A stretch of DNA of 48,526 bases from an uncultured Eubacteriales bacterium (GTDB taxonomy: Bacteria; Bacillota; Clostridia; Oscillospirales; Oscillospiraceae): positions 1-48,526 of the forward strand of contig CAJKDY010000017.1 in NCBI GenBank assembly GCA_905198835.1. Direction: 5' to 3'. Both the position numbers and the translations under genes were made by a program. The notes under the pieces were generated by a model. The model made no database searches. It worked only from the letters and a program-made list of their open reading frames with translations, and was not told the origin of the DNA. This document shows, piece after piece, positions 13,887 to 23,265 of this stretch. Every line of letters starts with the position of its first letter. Position 1 is the first letter of the stretch.

Positions 13887-15287
13887 ATGGGGTTCAAGGC
13901 TACGCTGCAAAAACTCGGGCTGGACAAGCTTATTGAGTACACCTACAAGGACCCGGAGGCCAACCTGCCCAAGATCATGGACTGGGCGGACAAGTTCTCC
14001 GGCGGAGAATTCCCCACCCAGCGGGCCGTGATCCGGGCGGCCATCGAAAACCCCGACCACCCCTATCACAACTTCATCATCCATCTGGTCCAGGACACCG
14101 ACCCCAACGTGATGAAGACCCTGGTCACCAACTTCTTCATCAACGCCAACCTCATCGGCTGGCCCCAGCAGGAGAGGATGCGTGAAAAGTACGGCTGCAA
14201 CATTCCCTGGGCCATTCTGCTGGACCCCACCTCGGCCTGTAATCTCCACTGCACCGGCTGCTGGGCCGCCGAGTACGGCAACAAGCTGAACCTTAGCTTT
14301 GACGAGATCGACTCCATCATCAACCAGGGCAAGGAGTTGGGCGTCTACCTGTACATCTACACCGGCGGCGAGCCTATGGTGCGAAAAGCCGATCTTATCA
14401 AGCTCTGTGAAAAGCATGATGACTGCGTGTTCCTTGCCTTCACCAATGGCACCCTCATTGACGAGGCTTTTGCCGACGAGATGCTCCGGGTGGGCAACTT
14501 CATCCCCGCCATTTCTCTGGAGGGCGACGAACAGGATACCGACTCCCGCCGGGGCGACGGGGTCTACCAAAAGGTGCAAAACGCCATGAAGATCATGCGC
14601 CAGCGGCGGTTGCCCTACGGCATTTCCTCCTGCTACACCAGCGTGAACTATAAGTCCATCACCTCCGACGAATACTACCAGAGCCTCATCGACATGGGTG
14701 CCTTCTTCATCTGGTACTTCCACTACATGCCCGTGGGCAACGACGCCGCCCCTGAGTTGCTCCCCGATCCCGAGCAGCGGGAGTGGGTCTACCACCGCAT
14801 CCGTAAGCTCCGGGCGGAGAAGCCTCTCTTCGCCATGGACTTCCAGCACGACGCGGAGTATGTGGGCGGGTGCATTGCTGGAGGTAAGCGGTATCTTCAC
14901 ATCAACGCCAACGGCGATGTGGACCCCTGCGTGTTCATTCACTACTCCAACGCCAACATTCGGGAGATGAGCCTGCTGGACGCCCTCAGAAGCCCCATCT
15001 TCATGGCCTACCACGACAATATGCCCTTCAATGACAATATGCTCCGGCCCTGCCCCATGCTGGAGAACCCGGAAATGCTGCGGAGGATGGTGACCGAGAC
15101 CGGCGCCCATTCCACCGACCCTATGAGTCCCGAGAGCGTGGAGCACCTGTGCGCCAAGTGCGACCACTACGCCGAGCATTGGAAAGATAAGGCAGACCAG
15201 CTTTGGCAAGCCGAGTGTGCCGAGCAGCCCGAGTTGGCCGGCATTGCCGACCGGGAGCGGAGGCTCACCAGAGGCGAACAAGGATAA
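13887..15287 (+). CDS. Radical SAM protein with C-terminal cysteine-rich region
   Basis: 466 aa from ATG 13887, eight nt after GAGAGG; an upstream in-frame start at 13812 has no ribosome site. After a helical N-terminal domain of about 110 residues (FSGGEFPTQRAVIRAAIENP) comes the 4Fe-4S-binding CxxxCxxC motif in SACNLHCTGCWAAEYG and the SAM-binding GGEP (YIYTGGEPMV). The C-terminal part has further cysteines (VGGCIAGG, DPCVFIHYSN, RPCPMLENP, CAKCDHYAEHW), as in SPASM-type enzymes with auxiliary clusters. The substrate is unknown. No precursor peptide or transporter lies next to it, and the only close neighbour is a convergent TetR gene. A terminator follows directly. Confidence 0.88.
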   Translation: MGFKATLQKLGLDKLIEYTYKDPEANLPKIMDWADKFSGGEFPTQRAVIRAAIENPDHPYHNFIIHLVQDTDPNVMKTLVTNFFINANLIGWPQQERMREKYGCNIPWAILLDPTSACNLHCTGCWAAEYGNKLNLSFDEIDSIINQGKELGVYLYIYTGGEPMVRKADLIKLCEKHDDCVFLAFTNGTLIDEAFADEMLRVGNFIPAISLEGDEQDTDSRRGDGVYQKVQNAMKIMRQRRLPYGISSCYTSVNYKSITSDEYYQSLIDMGAFFIWYFHYMPVGNDAAPELLPDPEQREWVYHRIRKLRAEKPLFAMDFQHDAEYVGGCIAGGKRYLHINANGDVDPCVFIHYSNANIREMSLLDALRSPIFMAYHDNMPFNDNMLRPCPMLENPEMLRRMVTETGAHSTDPMSPESVEHLCAKCDHYAEHWKDKADQLWQAECAEQPELAGIADRERRLTRGEQG

Positions 15288-15299
15288 TGGTACAAGCAA

Positions 15300-15336
15300 A
15301 AAAGCGGGAGGACGCCCTAGGTGTCCTCCCGCTTTT
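15300..15336. terminator. Bidirectional terminator
   Basis: Perfect 14-bp stem AAAAGCGGGAGGAC / GTCCTCCCGCTTTT with a 9-nt loop, between the convergent radical SAM and TetR genes. Confidence 0.92.
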
Positions 15337-15348
15337 GGATCGATCCCA

Positions 15349-15900
15349 TTACTTGCGCCGGGATTTTTCGATGGCGTTATGGGTGGAACCCTCCATCAGC
15401 TCACACAGCCGCTCCACCATCGTATTCATATCATAGCTCATCCCGGCCTCCAGCCAGTCTAAGAGCCCGCCGACCAAAGCACCTTTATAAAAGCGGATCA
15501 GGACCGTCAGATCCTTTTCTGAGATCGGAGCCTCCGCTGTTGCCTGCCTGATACTCCGCTCGATCACGTAAACCGCGATCTTGTCCAACATGGGCAAAAA
15601 CTGCTCTCTGGGGAAGTAGCGATAGATATGGAGGACAGATCGTTTCCTCTGGGTAAAGTAGCTGACGACCTGTGCCAGTTCTTTTCCAGGATCTGGTTCA
15701 TCAAAAGAGTCCATGAGTTGGTCGGCCATGGTAGTCAGGTGGTATTCCACAAGCTCAGGGATGCTCTCAAAATAATAATAAAATGTGTTTCGGTTGATCT
15801 TACACCGCTCTACAATGCTTTTTACCGTGATTTTATTGATCGGAGTTTCCTCCAAAATATCTTGAAAAGCCTCTATAATAGCCGTTTTTGTCCGCTCCAT
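15349..15900 (-). CDS. TetR/AcrR-family transcriptional regulator
   Basis: 183 aa from ATG 15900, preceded by GGAGAGGAGG; the longer frame to 15993 would run into the divergent promoter. The N-terminal HTH is typical: TKTAIIEAFQDILEETPINK, then ITVKSIVERCKINRNTFYYYF. The C-terminal helical part resembles the TetR_C_7 group common in Clostridia (LIRFYKGALVGGLLDWLEAGMSYD). The effector is unknown. It is divergent from the large M60 peptidase gene, so control of that gene and of itself is plausible. Confidence 0.88.
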   Translation of the reverse strand: MERTKTAIIEAFQDILEETPINKITVKSIVERCKINRNTFYYYFESIPELVEYHLTTMADQLMDSFDEPDPGKELAQVVSYFTQRKRSVLHIYRYFPREQFLPMLDKIAVYVIERSIRQATAEAPISEKDLTVLIRFYKGALVGGLLDWLEAGMSYDMNTMVERLCELMEGSTHNAIEKSRRK

Positions 15901-15925
15901 GGAGACCCTCCTCTCCCCGAAAAGC

Positions 15926-15931
15926 ATCATA
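15926..15931 (-). promoter_or_regulatory. Extended -10 element of the TetR gene
   Basis: The minus strand reads TGGTATGAT, an extended -10, 25 nt before the ATG. No convincing -35 is visible. Confidence 0.4.
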
Positions 15932-15987
15932 CCACAGGCAACAGGAAAAGTACAGATTTTTTGTGATTTTGAAAATAAAAAAAGTTC

Positions 15988-16016
15988 TTGCATCTTGAAG
16001 AAGGATTCGCTATAAT
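15988..16016 (+). promoter_or_regulatory. Sigma-A promoter of the M60 peptidase gene
   Basis: TTGCAT, 17-nt spacer, perfect TATAAT. About 96 nt of leader precede the ATG at 16113. Confidence 0.8.
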
Positions 16017-16112
16017 AGGGGCGACGGGTTTACATAAGCTGAAAGCGACCCGCCTGAAAACAGTCAAAAGTGTGACCGAAAACAGATAAAAACGGACAGG
16101 GAGAGGATCACC

Positions 16113-19100
16113 ATGAAGAAAAGACTGTTGAGCTGCCTTTTGATCTGCACGCTGGTCCTGGGGCTGTGCCCCATGTGGACCATGGCGGCGGAGCCGGCGG
16201 GGGAGCCCACCGGTGAACTGCGGCTGACGCTGTACCGCTCCGGTGCGGTGGCTCAGACGGCGTTTTCCGCCCAGCTGACCGCCAAGGAGGGCCAACTGGT
16301 CAAGACGGGCGCTGTGACGGCGGCCCAGGGAGAGGGCCAGTGCACCATCTATATGGGCGACATCCCGGATGGACGCTACACCCTGACCCTCACCGCCGCC
16401 GGCTATTTGCCCTACAGCCAGGAGCTGGACTTTGACGGTCGGTGCGTCCAGCTGAGCCTCTATAACTATGCTTCGGTGAACGAGGGCCGTACGACCACTG
16501 ACGGCCTGTTCGGCGTATTCCCCGCCGGAGATGTGAACGGTGACGGCGTTATCAACGACGCCGACGCCGACGCCATCGTGGCCGCCATAGACAGCGAAAA
16601 CGCCAACCTGGACCTGGACGGCAGCGGGAAGGTGGACCTGGCCGACCTGGCGGTGGCCGTGCGCAATGCCGGCGGCATTCAGACGGCGACCCCGGTCCAC
16701 ACCGTCTCCTCTAAGGTGCTGGCCCGGGCGGTGACGCCGGAGTCGGCGGTGGGCACCGCCAGCGGTTCGCCCCTTGCCGATCTGCTGGACCGGCAGAAGG
16801 AGAATACCGTGGTGGCGCTGGCCCCTGTGGCCGACGCACCCATCAGCGAGACCAATCCCGTAGAGATGAGCCTGCCCACCTCTCTGAATATCACCGCCCC
16901 CGAGGGCAGTGACGAGGCCGCCAGTCAGGCCGCCGCCGCCACGGTCCAGGCTGAGGCCATCTATATTGCCGCCCCCGCGGACTCCCAGAGCACCATCACC
17001 GCCGGGACGGTGACGGTGGAGGGCGTGGACCTCCAGGGCAACAGTGTCACCATCGAGGCCCCCATTGATCAAAGCACTGCCGCCCCCGCCGCTTTGTCGG
17101 GTCAGGCGGCCCTGTTCAGCGCCCAGCTGATGGCCGCGCCCCGGGACGTGTCCGTGGAGCAGGACGGCTCGGTGATCATCGACCTGGGAGCCAGAGTGGC
17201 CATCAAAAAGGTGACCATCCGGGTCACCAAGACCGCTGACCAGGGCAAGCTGGCCCAGATCGCCAAGGTGGAGTTCTTGAGCGACTTCGCCGAGCGTATC
17301 CCCGAGCCCCAGCTGTCCATCCCCACCGTCCTCAGCGTGTCCAACACCGAGAGCGACGGCCTGGGCTACAAGAACCTGACGGTCAATTGGAACCCCCAGC
17401 CCAATGTGACCGGGTACGAGGTCAACGTCAGCGGCCCGGGCTACAACAAGTCCGCCGTGGCCACCGGCACGACCCACACCTTCCAGGGCGACTCCTTCAA
17501 CGGCACGGTAAAGTCCTTTGAGACCTATCAGGTAAAGGTCCGCTCGGTGAACGGCGACTGGCGCAGCGACTGGTCCCAGCCCTACTCCCACACCGTCACC
17601 TGCTCCAAGACTCCGCCCGCGCCCCAATACCTTACCGCCGTGGCGGCGGTCCAGTCCCTGAAGGTGAGCTGGAACTGCAAGTATGACGCCCAGTGGTTCA
17701 CCCTTTACTATAAAGAGTCCACCGCCACGGAATATACCGCCGTGGAAAACCTGACCGTCCCCAGCTACACCATTCCCAACCTGACCGGCGGCGTGCGCTA
17801 CACCATGTATGTGGTGGCCCACAACAAAAACGGCGCCAGCCCCAAGTCCCAGAACGCCGAGGGCGTGCCCCTGACCCCCACCGGCGTGGAGATGCCCAAG
17901 TATAAGCTCCTGAACGTCCAGGACGCTAACGGCGCCGCCATGACCCACATCGCCGCCATCACCGGCAACACCAGCAAGCCCCTGACCATCTTCGGCGCGG
18001 AGGACTGGAATGCCCTGATGGACAACGACCCCAAGACCTACTTGGAGATCCGGGACTGGGATAACGGTGTCAGCTACGGCGGCTTCTGCGGCCCGGAGGT
18101 CAAGCTGGACGGGGTATACACCTTTGACACCATCCGCTTCTCTCCCTACGAGGGCGAGCGGGTGGCGCAGTTTGACGCCAAGCTGGGCTACCGGGACGAG
18201 GCGGGCAAGCTGCAACTGGTCAACACCACCTTCAGCGCCAAGACCGACGCCCTGGGCCGGAAATACTATGAAGTGGTGGCCGACAGCCCCATCACCGCCG
18301 ACCACTTCCAGTTGCGTACCCGGACCTTCAACACCGCCCCCATCACCATTGCCGAGATCAAGGTCTATCAGTATGACGACCTGGAGCACCAGGTGGCCGA
18401 CCTCTTTGCCGACGATATGCGCACCGTGCTCAAAGACAGCGTCACCCGCGCCCAGATCGACGCGCTGGTGGAACGGGCCAACACCCCCGACAGCGTCAGC
18501 GGAGAACTCCATCCCCACCAGGCGATCATCCTGGCCGATCTGAACTACGCCCTGGAGCTGCTGGCCGACCGCTCCAAGCTGGCCGAGATCCTGCGGGTGG
18601 ATAACCTGATCACCGCCAACGGCAACCCCGCCAATGGCTTTGCCCAGGCGCTGTCCGACTATCAACCTCTGGGCTTTGTGGCCGGGGCGGGGGACACGGT
18701 GGTCATCTACGTCTCCGATGCCGACGACAAGACGCCCCGTGGAAATTATGTAAACCTTAATCTCATTGCCACCCAGTACCATCCCCAGGTGTCCGCCTGG
18801 CAAAGCAGCGTCACCCGGCTGAAGGCGGGCCGCAACGAGGTGACCATTCCCAAGATCGGCTCCGACGCCACCGAGCGGGGCGGCTCCCTCTATTTGCAGT
18901 ATACCGGCACCCGGGGCGGCAACCACTATGACGTTCGGGTATCCGGCGCTACCGCCATTCCCACCCTGCGGTTGGATGAGGTCACCGGGGCGGAGCGCAC
19001 CGCCGCTATTAAGAATTATGTAAACGAACTGGAGACCTATGTCAAGACCGTGGAGGCCAAGCACAAGGAGCTGCACGAAGGCTCTGCCAACGACAATGTG

Positions 19101-22100
19101 AACCACTTTGCCTACGACGCCAGGAATTGCTTCCTCAACGCCACCGAGATCACCCTGGACAACATGATGTACTCCCTGCCGGCCACCGAGGTCTGGCGGG
19201 TCCTGTCGGGCTACCCTGACCCCGCCGGGCAGCTGGAGACGGCCATTGCCGCCATGGAGCAGCAGATCGACTACTTCTATCAGTTCAAGGGTCTCAACCG
19301 CGCGGCCACCGACCAGGACGCCTATCCCTTTACCCGCATGAACATCCGCTACCACCAGATGTTCACCGGGGCCTTCATGTATGCCGGCGGCAAGCACATC
19401 GGCATCGAGTTTGGCTCCACCGGGAGCGTGCTCACCATCTCGCCTCTGGTGACCGACGAGCGCGGCAAATATGTCAGCGGTAACCTCACCGGTTGGGGCG
19501 TGGCCCATGAGATGGGCCACTGCATCAACGCAGCGGCCTACCAGCGGGTGGAGGTGACCAACAACGTCTTCGCCCAGCTGGCCAAGACCGGCAGCGCCAT
19601 TCCCTCCGAGACCAGCGCCAACTTCCGCACCTCCTACCAAAATGTCTACAAGGCCGTAGCCACCGGCACCACCGGCCATACCGGCAACCTGGCGGTGCAG
19701 CTGGCCCAGTACTGGCAGCTCCACCTGGCCTACGACAACGACTACGCCTACAAGGTCTATGACACCATCGAAGCCCAGCAGGCGGGGCTCTTCTACGCCC
19801 GGCTGGAATCCTATCTCCGCAACCGTGACAAGGCCAGCCCCGCCCTGCCTTCCGGTTCGGGTGGCGACCAGCTCTTCATGCAGGCCGCCTGCGCCGCGGC
19901 GGAGCGGGACGTGCTGGACTTCTTCACCGCCTGGGGCTTCCAGCCCGACTCCGCCACCGTGGCCTATGCCGCCAACTTCCCCAAGGAGACCCGGAAGATC
20001 CAGTACATCGACGACGACAGCCGCCTCTACCGTATGGAGGGCAAGAGCGGTATGTCCGCCGGTACGGTGGTCACCGCCGCCATTACCAACGCCACCGACC
20101 GGCGTATCAACGGTAACCGGGTGACCATCTCCCTGGGCAACACCAACACCAATGACGGTGCCATGCTGGGCTATGAGATCCGCCGAAACGGCAAGGTGGC
20201 GGCCTTTGTCACCGCTGATCAGCAAAGCTACACCGACGTCATCACCACCGAGAATAACAAGGCCTTTACCTACACCGTCACCGGCATCGACCGCCTGCTC
20301 AGCGAGACCGAGCCCCTGGCCCTGGGCGAGGTCAAGGTGTGCCACGACGGGGCCATCGACAAGTCCGGCTGGACCGCCCAGACCAGCATGACCTCTCCCA
20401 AGGACGCCGTGGTGGAGAAAAACGACGACGACCCCGAGAGCGGTGCTATGAACGGCAACACCGTCCCCGGTGTGGAGACCGTCTCCGCCATCACCGCCGC
20501 CCTGGACAACGACCCCGCCACCGTCTACTGTGGCCGGAGCGGCAGTCGTCCCACCGTGACGCTGGACCTGGGCGGGGTAGAGCAGGTCACCGCGCTGAAA
20601 TTCACCCCCGCCGCCGAAGGCTATAGCGGCGACGCCGCCGGGGACCTGGCCCAGGCCGGCGATCTCTACAAGTACCGCCTGTTTGGCTATAAGGTGGAGG
20701 TCAGCCTGGACGGGACGAATTGGGAGACGGTGAAGGAGGGCGACGCCTATACCGGCAATGCCGCCAATCCGGCCAGCTGGGTGGAGCAGAGCGACGTGAT
20801 CTACAACGCTGACGGCTCCTACACTCTCTTCTTCTGCAAGAAAAACGCCGACGGCGGTCTGGATCCCTTTATGTACACTTACGACGCGGCCTATCTCCGC
20901 CTCACCGCCACCAATATGTCCACCCTGGCCATTGCCGAGCTGGATGTGCTGGGGCCCACCAGCGACAATGTGGAGCTGATCGAGGCGGGCTATGGCAGAC
21001 TGAGCGCGGCCTACAAAGCGGGTAAGTACCCAGACGGGTCCGACTGCGTGATCCCCGCCGGCGCGGTGGTGTTCTATGGCGCCTATAAGGGCGACCCCTC
21101 CTACAATGTGGTGTTGCTGAAGGATCAAAACGGCAAGGTGCTGGACGGCAGCCAGCTGATCTTCGCCGAGGTCCCCGCCAAGGGCGCTCTGGGAGAGACC
21201 AGCGATGGCCGCTGGTTCTTCTGGTTGGAGGATGTGGAGAAGACCGACAGCGAGGGAGACAAGTATAACGAGATGGACCAGCTGGCCGCCCTCACCACCG
21301 TCAAGGCCGAGCTCTACCGGGTCCAGGACGCCATGGCCCTCACCGGCCAGCGGCTCACCAGCACCTCCCTGACTATGACCCTGCCCCAGACCCTTCCCAC
21401 CATCACCATTACCGAACAGGCCGCCCAGAGCGTGGCCTATGTCCCTGGCAGCGAGATGGTAAGGGTTGCCAAGGCCTACCAAGAGCCTACCCAGCGCCTG
21501 GCCCTGGAGGGCATCCCTGCCGCTTCTGGCTATTATGCCGATACCGGCGCGGCTGAGACGGCGGAGGCCTCCCTGGTGGCCCTGACCGCCGGCCAGGAGA
21601 AGGTACACTACGCCGCCCGGCCCGACAGCCTGGCCGTGGCCGCCCAGATCGATTTCACCGTTACCCCTGCCGCTGGAGCGGCCAAGCTGGTCCCCGCTGC
21701 CCAAACTGGACTCTACCAGGCCACCCGTCGTGACGCCGCTACCGGCAAGGCCATCCTCTACGCCGTGGCCCGGAGGGGCAACCTGAACAATGTGACTCTC
21801 CAGGGAGACTTTGACGCCATCGCGGCTCAGACCACCGTGGCTGCCAATGCCATGAAAGAGGCGGACAACCTTTACGCCATCCGGGAGCTTGCCCTGAGTG
21901 TCAGCGCCACCGCGGAGAAAAAGAACACCTCCGGCGGCAACCTTGGCGGCGGCGGTTCCGGCGGCGGCTCCGGCTCCGGCGGTGGCGGCGGTCTGACCCC
22001 CACCCAGCCTACCGAACCTGCCAAGCCCACCGCCAAGACTCCATTTGCCGATGTGGTGGAGAAGAGCTGGTATGAAGACGCGGTGGCCTACGTCTTTGAT

Positions 22101-22589
22101 CAGAAGATGATGGTGGGTACCTCGGCGGATCGGTTCTCCCCGGAGCTGACCACCTCCCGGGCCATGATCGTCACCATCCTCTGGCGGCTGGAGGGCAGTC
22201 CCGCCGCCGCGGCGGACGCGGGCTTTACCGATGTGGTCGCCGACGCGTGGTATGGTTCCGCCGTGGCCTGGGCCAGCGGCAAGGGTATCGTCAACGGCAT
22301 GGGCGACGGCATCTTTGCTCCCGACGCGCCCATCACCCGGGAGCAGATGGCCGCCATCCTCTACCGCTACGCCGGGACCAAGGGCCTGAACGTTCAGGCC
22401 GCCGGCGACCTCTCCGCCTTCTCCGATGTCGCCACCGTCAGCCCCTATGCCGTGGAGGCTATGGCTTGGGCCAACGGCGTAGCGCTCATCAACGGCATGG
22501 GCGACGGCGTCCTGGCCCCCCAGGGCAGCGCCACCCGGGCCCAGGCGGCCACCATCTTCTATCGTATGTGCACCACCCTTTTGAAGTAG
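16113..22589 (+). CDS. SLH-anchored M60-family (enhancin/mucinase) metallopeptidase
   Basis: 2158 aa surface enzyme. Signal peptide 1-25 (CLLICTLVLGLCPMWTMA). A beta domain to about 125 precedes two EF-hand-like loops at 139-188 (GDVNGDGVINDADADAI and LDLDGSGKVDLADLAV), a dockerin type I-like pair. Two FN3 domains lie at about 403-495 and 502-590, and a discoidin/F5/8C-like domain at about 595-755. The M60 region runs from about 850 to 1310 with zinc motif HEMGH (H1132, E1133, H1136) and E1147, fitting HExxH-x(8,28)-E. A second discoidin-like domain is at about 1450-1620. A Gly/Ser linker (about 1943-1960) leads to three SLH repeats (1977-2030, 2037-2090, 2101-2158). M60 enzymes cleave O-glycosylated mucin-type proteins, and here the SLH end should fix the enzyme to the wall. 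The substrate is inferred from the family. GGGAGAGG precedes the ATG. Confidence 0.9.
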   Translation: MKKRLLSCLLICTLVLGLCPMWTMAAEPAGEPTGELRLTLYRSGAVAQTAFSAQLTAKEGQLVKTGAVTAAQGEGQCTIYMGDIPDGRYTLTLTAAGYLPYSQELDFDGRCVQLSLYNYASVNEGRTTTDGLFGVFPAGDVNGDGVINDADADAIVAAIDSENANLDLDGSGKVDLADLAVAVRNAGGIQTATPVHTVSSKVLARAVTPESAVGTASGSPLADLLDRQKENTVVALAPVADAPISETNPVEMSLPTSLNITAPEGSDEAASQAAAATVQAEAIYIAAPADSQSTITAGTVTVEGVDLQGNSVTIEAPIDQSTAAPAALSGQAALFSAQLMAAPRDVSVEQDGSVIIDLGARVAIKKVTIRVTKTADQGKLAQIAKVEFLSDFAERIPEPQLSIPTVLSVSNTESDGLGYKNLTVNWNPQPNVTGYEVNVSGPGYNKSAVATGTTHTFQGDSFNGTVKSFETYQVKVRSVNGDWRSDWSQPYSHTVTCSKTPPAPQYLTAVAAVQSLKVSWNCKYDAQWFTLYYKESTATEYTAVENLTVPSYTIPNLTGGVRYTMYVVAHNKNGASPKSQNAEGVPLTPTGVEMPKYKLLNVQDANGAAMTHIAAITGNTSKPLTIFGAEDWNALMDNDPKTYLEIRDWDNGVSYGGFCGPEVKLDGVYTFDTIRFSPYEGERVAQFDAKLGYRDEAGKLQLVNTTFSAKTDALGRKYYEVVADSPITADHFQLRTRTFNTAPITIAEIKVYQYDDLEHQVADLFADDMRTVLKDSVTRAQIDALVERANTPDSVSGELHPHQAIILADLNYALELLADRSKLAEILRVDNLITANGNPANGFAQALSDYQPLGFVAGAGDTVVIYVSDADDKTPRGNYVNLNLIATQYHPQVSAWQSSVTRLKAGRNEVTIPKIGSDATERGGSLYLQYTGTRGGNHYDVRVSGATAIPTLRLDEVTGAERTAAIKNYVNELETYVKTVEAKHKELHEGSANDNVNHFAYDARNCFLNATEITLDNMMYSLPATEVWRVLSGYPDPAGQLETAIAAMEQQIDYFYQFKGLNRAATDQDAYPFTRMNIRYHQMFTGAFMYAGGKHIGIEFGSTGSVLTISPLVTDERGKYVSGNLTGWGVAHEMGHCINAAAYQRVEVTNNVFAQLAKTGSAIPSETSANFRTSYQNVYKAVATGTTGHTGNLAVQLAQYWQLHLAYDNDYAYKVYDTIEAQQAGLFYARLESYLRNRDKASPALPSGSGGDQLFMQAACAAAERDVLDFFTAWGFQPDSATVAYAANFPKETRKIQYIDDDSRLYRMEGKSGMSAGTVVTAAITNATDRRINGNRVTISLGNTNTNDGAMLGYEIRRNGKVAAFVTADQQSYTDVITTENNKAFTYTVTGIDRLLSETEPLALGEVKVCHDGAIDKSGWTAQTSMTSPKDAVVEKNDDDPESGAMNGNTVPGVETVSAITAALDNDPATVYCGRSGSRPTVTLDLGGVEQVTALKFTPAAEGYSGDAAGDLAQAGDLYKYRLFGYKVEVSLDGTNWETVKEGDAYTGNAANPASWVEQSDVIYNADGSYTLFFCKKNADGGLDPFMYTYDAAYLRLTATNMSTLAIAELDVLGPTSDNVELIEAGYGRLSAAYKAGKYPDGSDCVIPAGAVVFYGAYKGDPSYNVVLLKDQNGKVLDGSQLIFAEVPAKGALGETSDGRWFFWLEDVEKTDSEGDKYNEMDQLAALTTVKAELYRVQDAMALTGQRLTSTSLTMTLPQTLPTITITEQAAQSVAYVPGSEMVRVAKAYQEPTQRLALEGIPAASGYYADTGAAETAEASLVALTAGQEKVHYAARPDSLAVAAQIDFTVTPAAGAAKLVPAAQTGLYQATRRDAATGKAILYAVARRGNLNNVTLQGDFDAIAAQTTVAANAMKEADNLYAIRELALSVSATAEKKNTSGGNLGGGGSGGGSGSGGGGGLTPTQPTEPAKPTAKTPFADVVEKSWYEDAVAYVFDQKMMVGTSADRFSPELTTSRAMIVTILWRLEGSPAAAADAGFTDVVADAWYGSAVAWASGKGIVNGMGDGIFAPDAPITREQMAAILYRYAGTKGLNVQAAGDLSAFSDVATVSPYAVEAMAWANGVALINGMGDGVLAPQGSATRAQAATIFYRMCTTLLK

Positions 22590-22616
22590 ATCAGCACAAC
22601 CTTTTCCACCTATTTC

Positions 22617-22645
22617 AGAGAGGCGCTTCGGCGCCTCTCTTTTTT
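22617..22645 (+). terminator. Terminator after the M60 gene
   Basis: Perfect 10-bp stem AGAGAGGCGC / GCGCCTCTCT with a TTCG tetraloop and T-run. Confidence 0.95.
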
Positions 22646-22688
22646 GCTGAAAATGGGGCATACTAACCCCGCCGAAAGGAGGGCTTTT

Positions 22689-23123
22689 ATGCCAGAGCAG
22701 GATACCGTCCGACTGCTGCGCGAGTGCGACGCTGGGGTGAAGATGGGCGTCAGCGCCATCGACGAGGTACTGCCCCACGTCACCGATCCCGCCCTGCGGG
22801 AGAAGCTGGAAAATAACAAAGCCGACCACCAAAAGCTGGACCGCCGGCTCCAAGAGCAGCTGGACCGCTGCGGCGACGAGGGCAAGGAACCAAACCCCAT
22901 GGCCAAGGGCATGAGCTGGATCAAAACAAATGCCAGGCTTGCCATGAAGGACAGCGACGCCACCATCGCCGATCTCATCACCGATGGATGCAATATGGGC
23001 GTTAAGTCGCTCCACAAGTACCTCAATCAATATGCCCACGCCAGTGCCGACGCCAAGGGCATTACCAAGGACCTGATCGACCTGGAGCAGCGCTTGACGC
23101 TGGACGTGCGGATGTACCTGTGA
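22689..23123 (+). CDS. Probable four-helix-bundle protein (DUF2383-like)
   Basis: 144 aa from ATG 22689, after GAAAGGAGGG; an in-frame start at 22644 falls in the terminator. No signal or membrane segment. It is helical, with an N-terminal pattern DTVRLLRECDAGVKMGVSAID, then ALREKLENNKADHQKLDRRL and a final helix ITKDLIDLEQRLTLDVRMYL. This resembles ferritin-like DUF2383/PA2169-type bundles, but I see no clear metal-ligand set. It is a single-gene unit ended by a strong terminator. Confidence 0.65.
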   Translation: MPEQDTVRLLRECDAGVKMGVSAIDEVLPHVTDPALREKLENNKADHQKLDRRLQEQLDRCGDEGKEPNPMAKGMSWIKTNARLAMKDSDATIADLITDGCNMGVKSLHKYLNQYAHASADAKGITKDLIDLEQRLTLDVRMYL

Positions 23124-23147
23124 GCGGGGGAGCGTCTGCTTCCCTCA

Positions 23148-23180
23148 TTGGCGGCCCTGGACCGGGCCGCCAATTTTTTT
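23148..23180 (+). terminator. Terminator after the DUF2383-like gene
   Basis: Perfect 10-bp stem TTGGCGGCCC / GGGCCGCCAA with a 6-nt loop and T7. Confidence 0.93.
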
Positions 23181-23191
23181 GTCCAGGGGGG

Positions 23192-23220
23192 TTGACATGA
23201 GGGATGGATGAAACTATAAT
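23192..23220 (+). promoter_or_regulatory. Consensus sigma-A promoter of the metal-efflux operon
   Basis: TTGACA, 17-nt spacer, TATAAT: a perfect match in both hexamers with optimal spacing. The operator overlaps its downstream end, so tight repression would be needed. Confidence 0.93.
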
Positions 23221-23249
23221 AACATATGAACAAATGCTCATATGTTATT
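23218..23249. promoter_or_regulatory. ArsR/SmtB-type operator
   Basis: Perfect 12-bp arms AATAACATATGA / TCATATGTTATT around an 8-nt centre. It contains the ATATGAACA...TG.TCATAT pattern known for SmtB/CzrA/CadC sites. It covers the -10 end and transcription start of the consensus promoter, so the product of the next gene should bind here and release on metal. Confidence 0.88.
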
Positions 23250-23265
23250 AAAAGGAGGGGGCACC

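Noticed and set aside
13866..15299. Minus-strand open frame of 477 codons opposite the radical SAM gene
   Set aside because: Shadow of a gene with clear catalytic motifs; its translation is Val/Gly/His-rich with no recognisable domain.
15927..23039. Minus-strand open frame of 2370 codons opposite the M60 gene
   Set aside because: The plus-strand frame has a signal peptide, the M60 motif and SLH repeats. The antisense product is a low-complexity Gly/Val/His/Leu chain, as expected from the complement of GC-rich codons. No ribosome site or promoter supports it.
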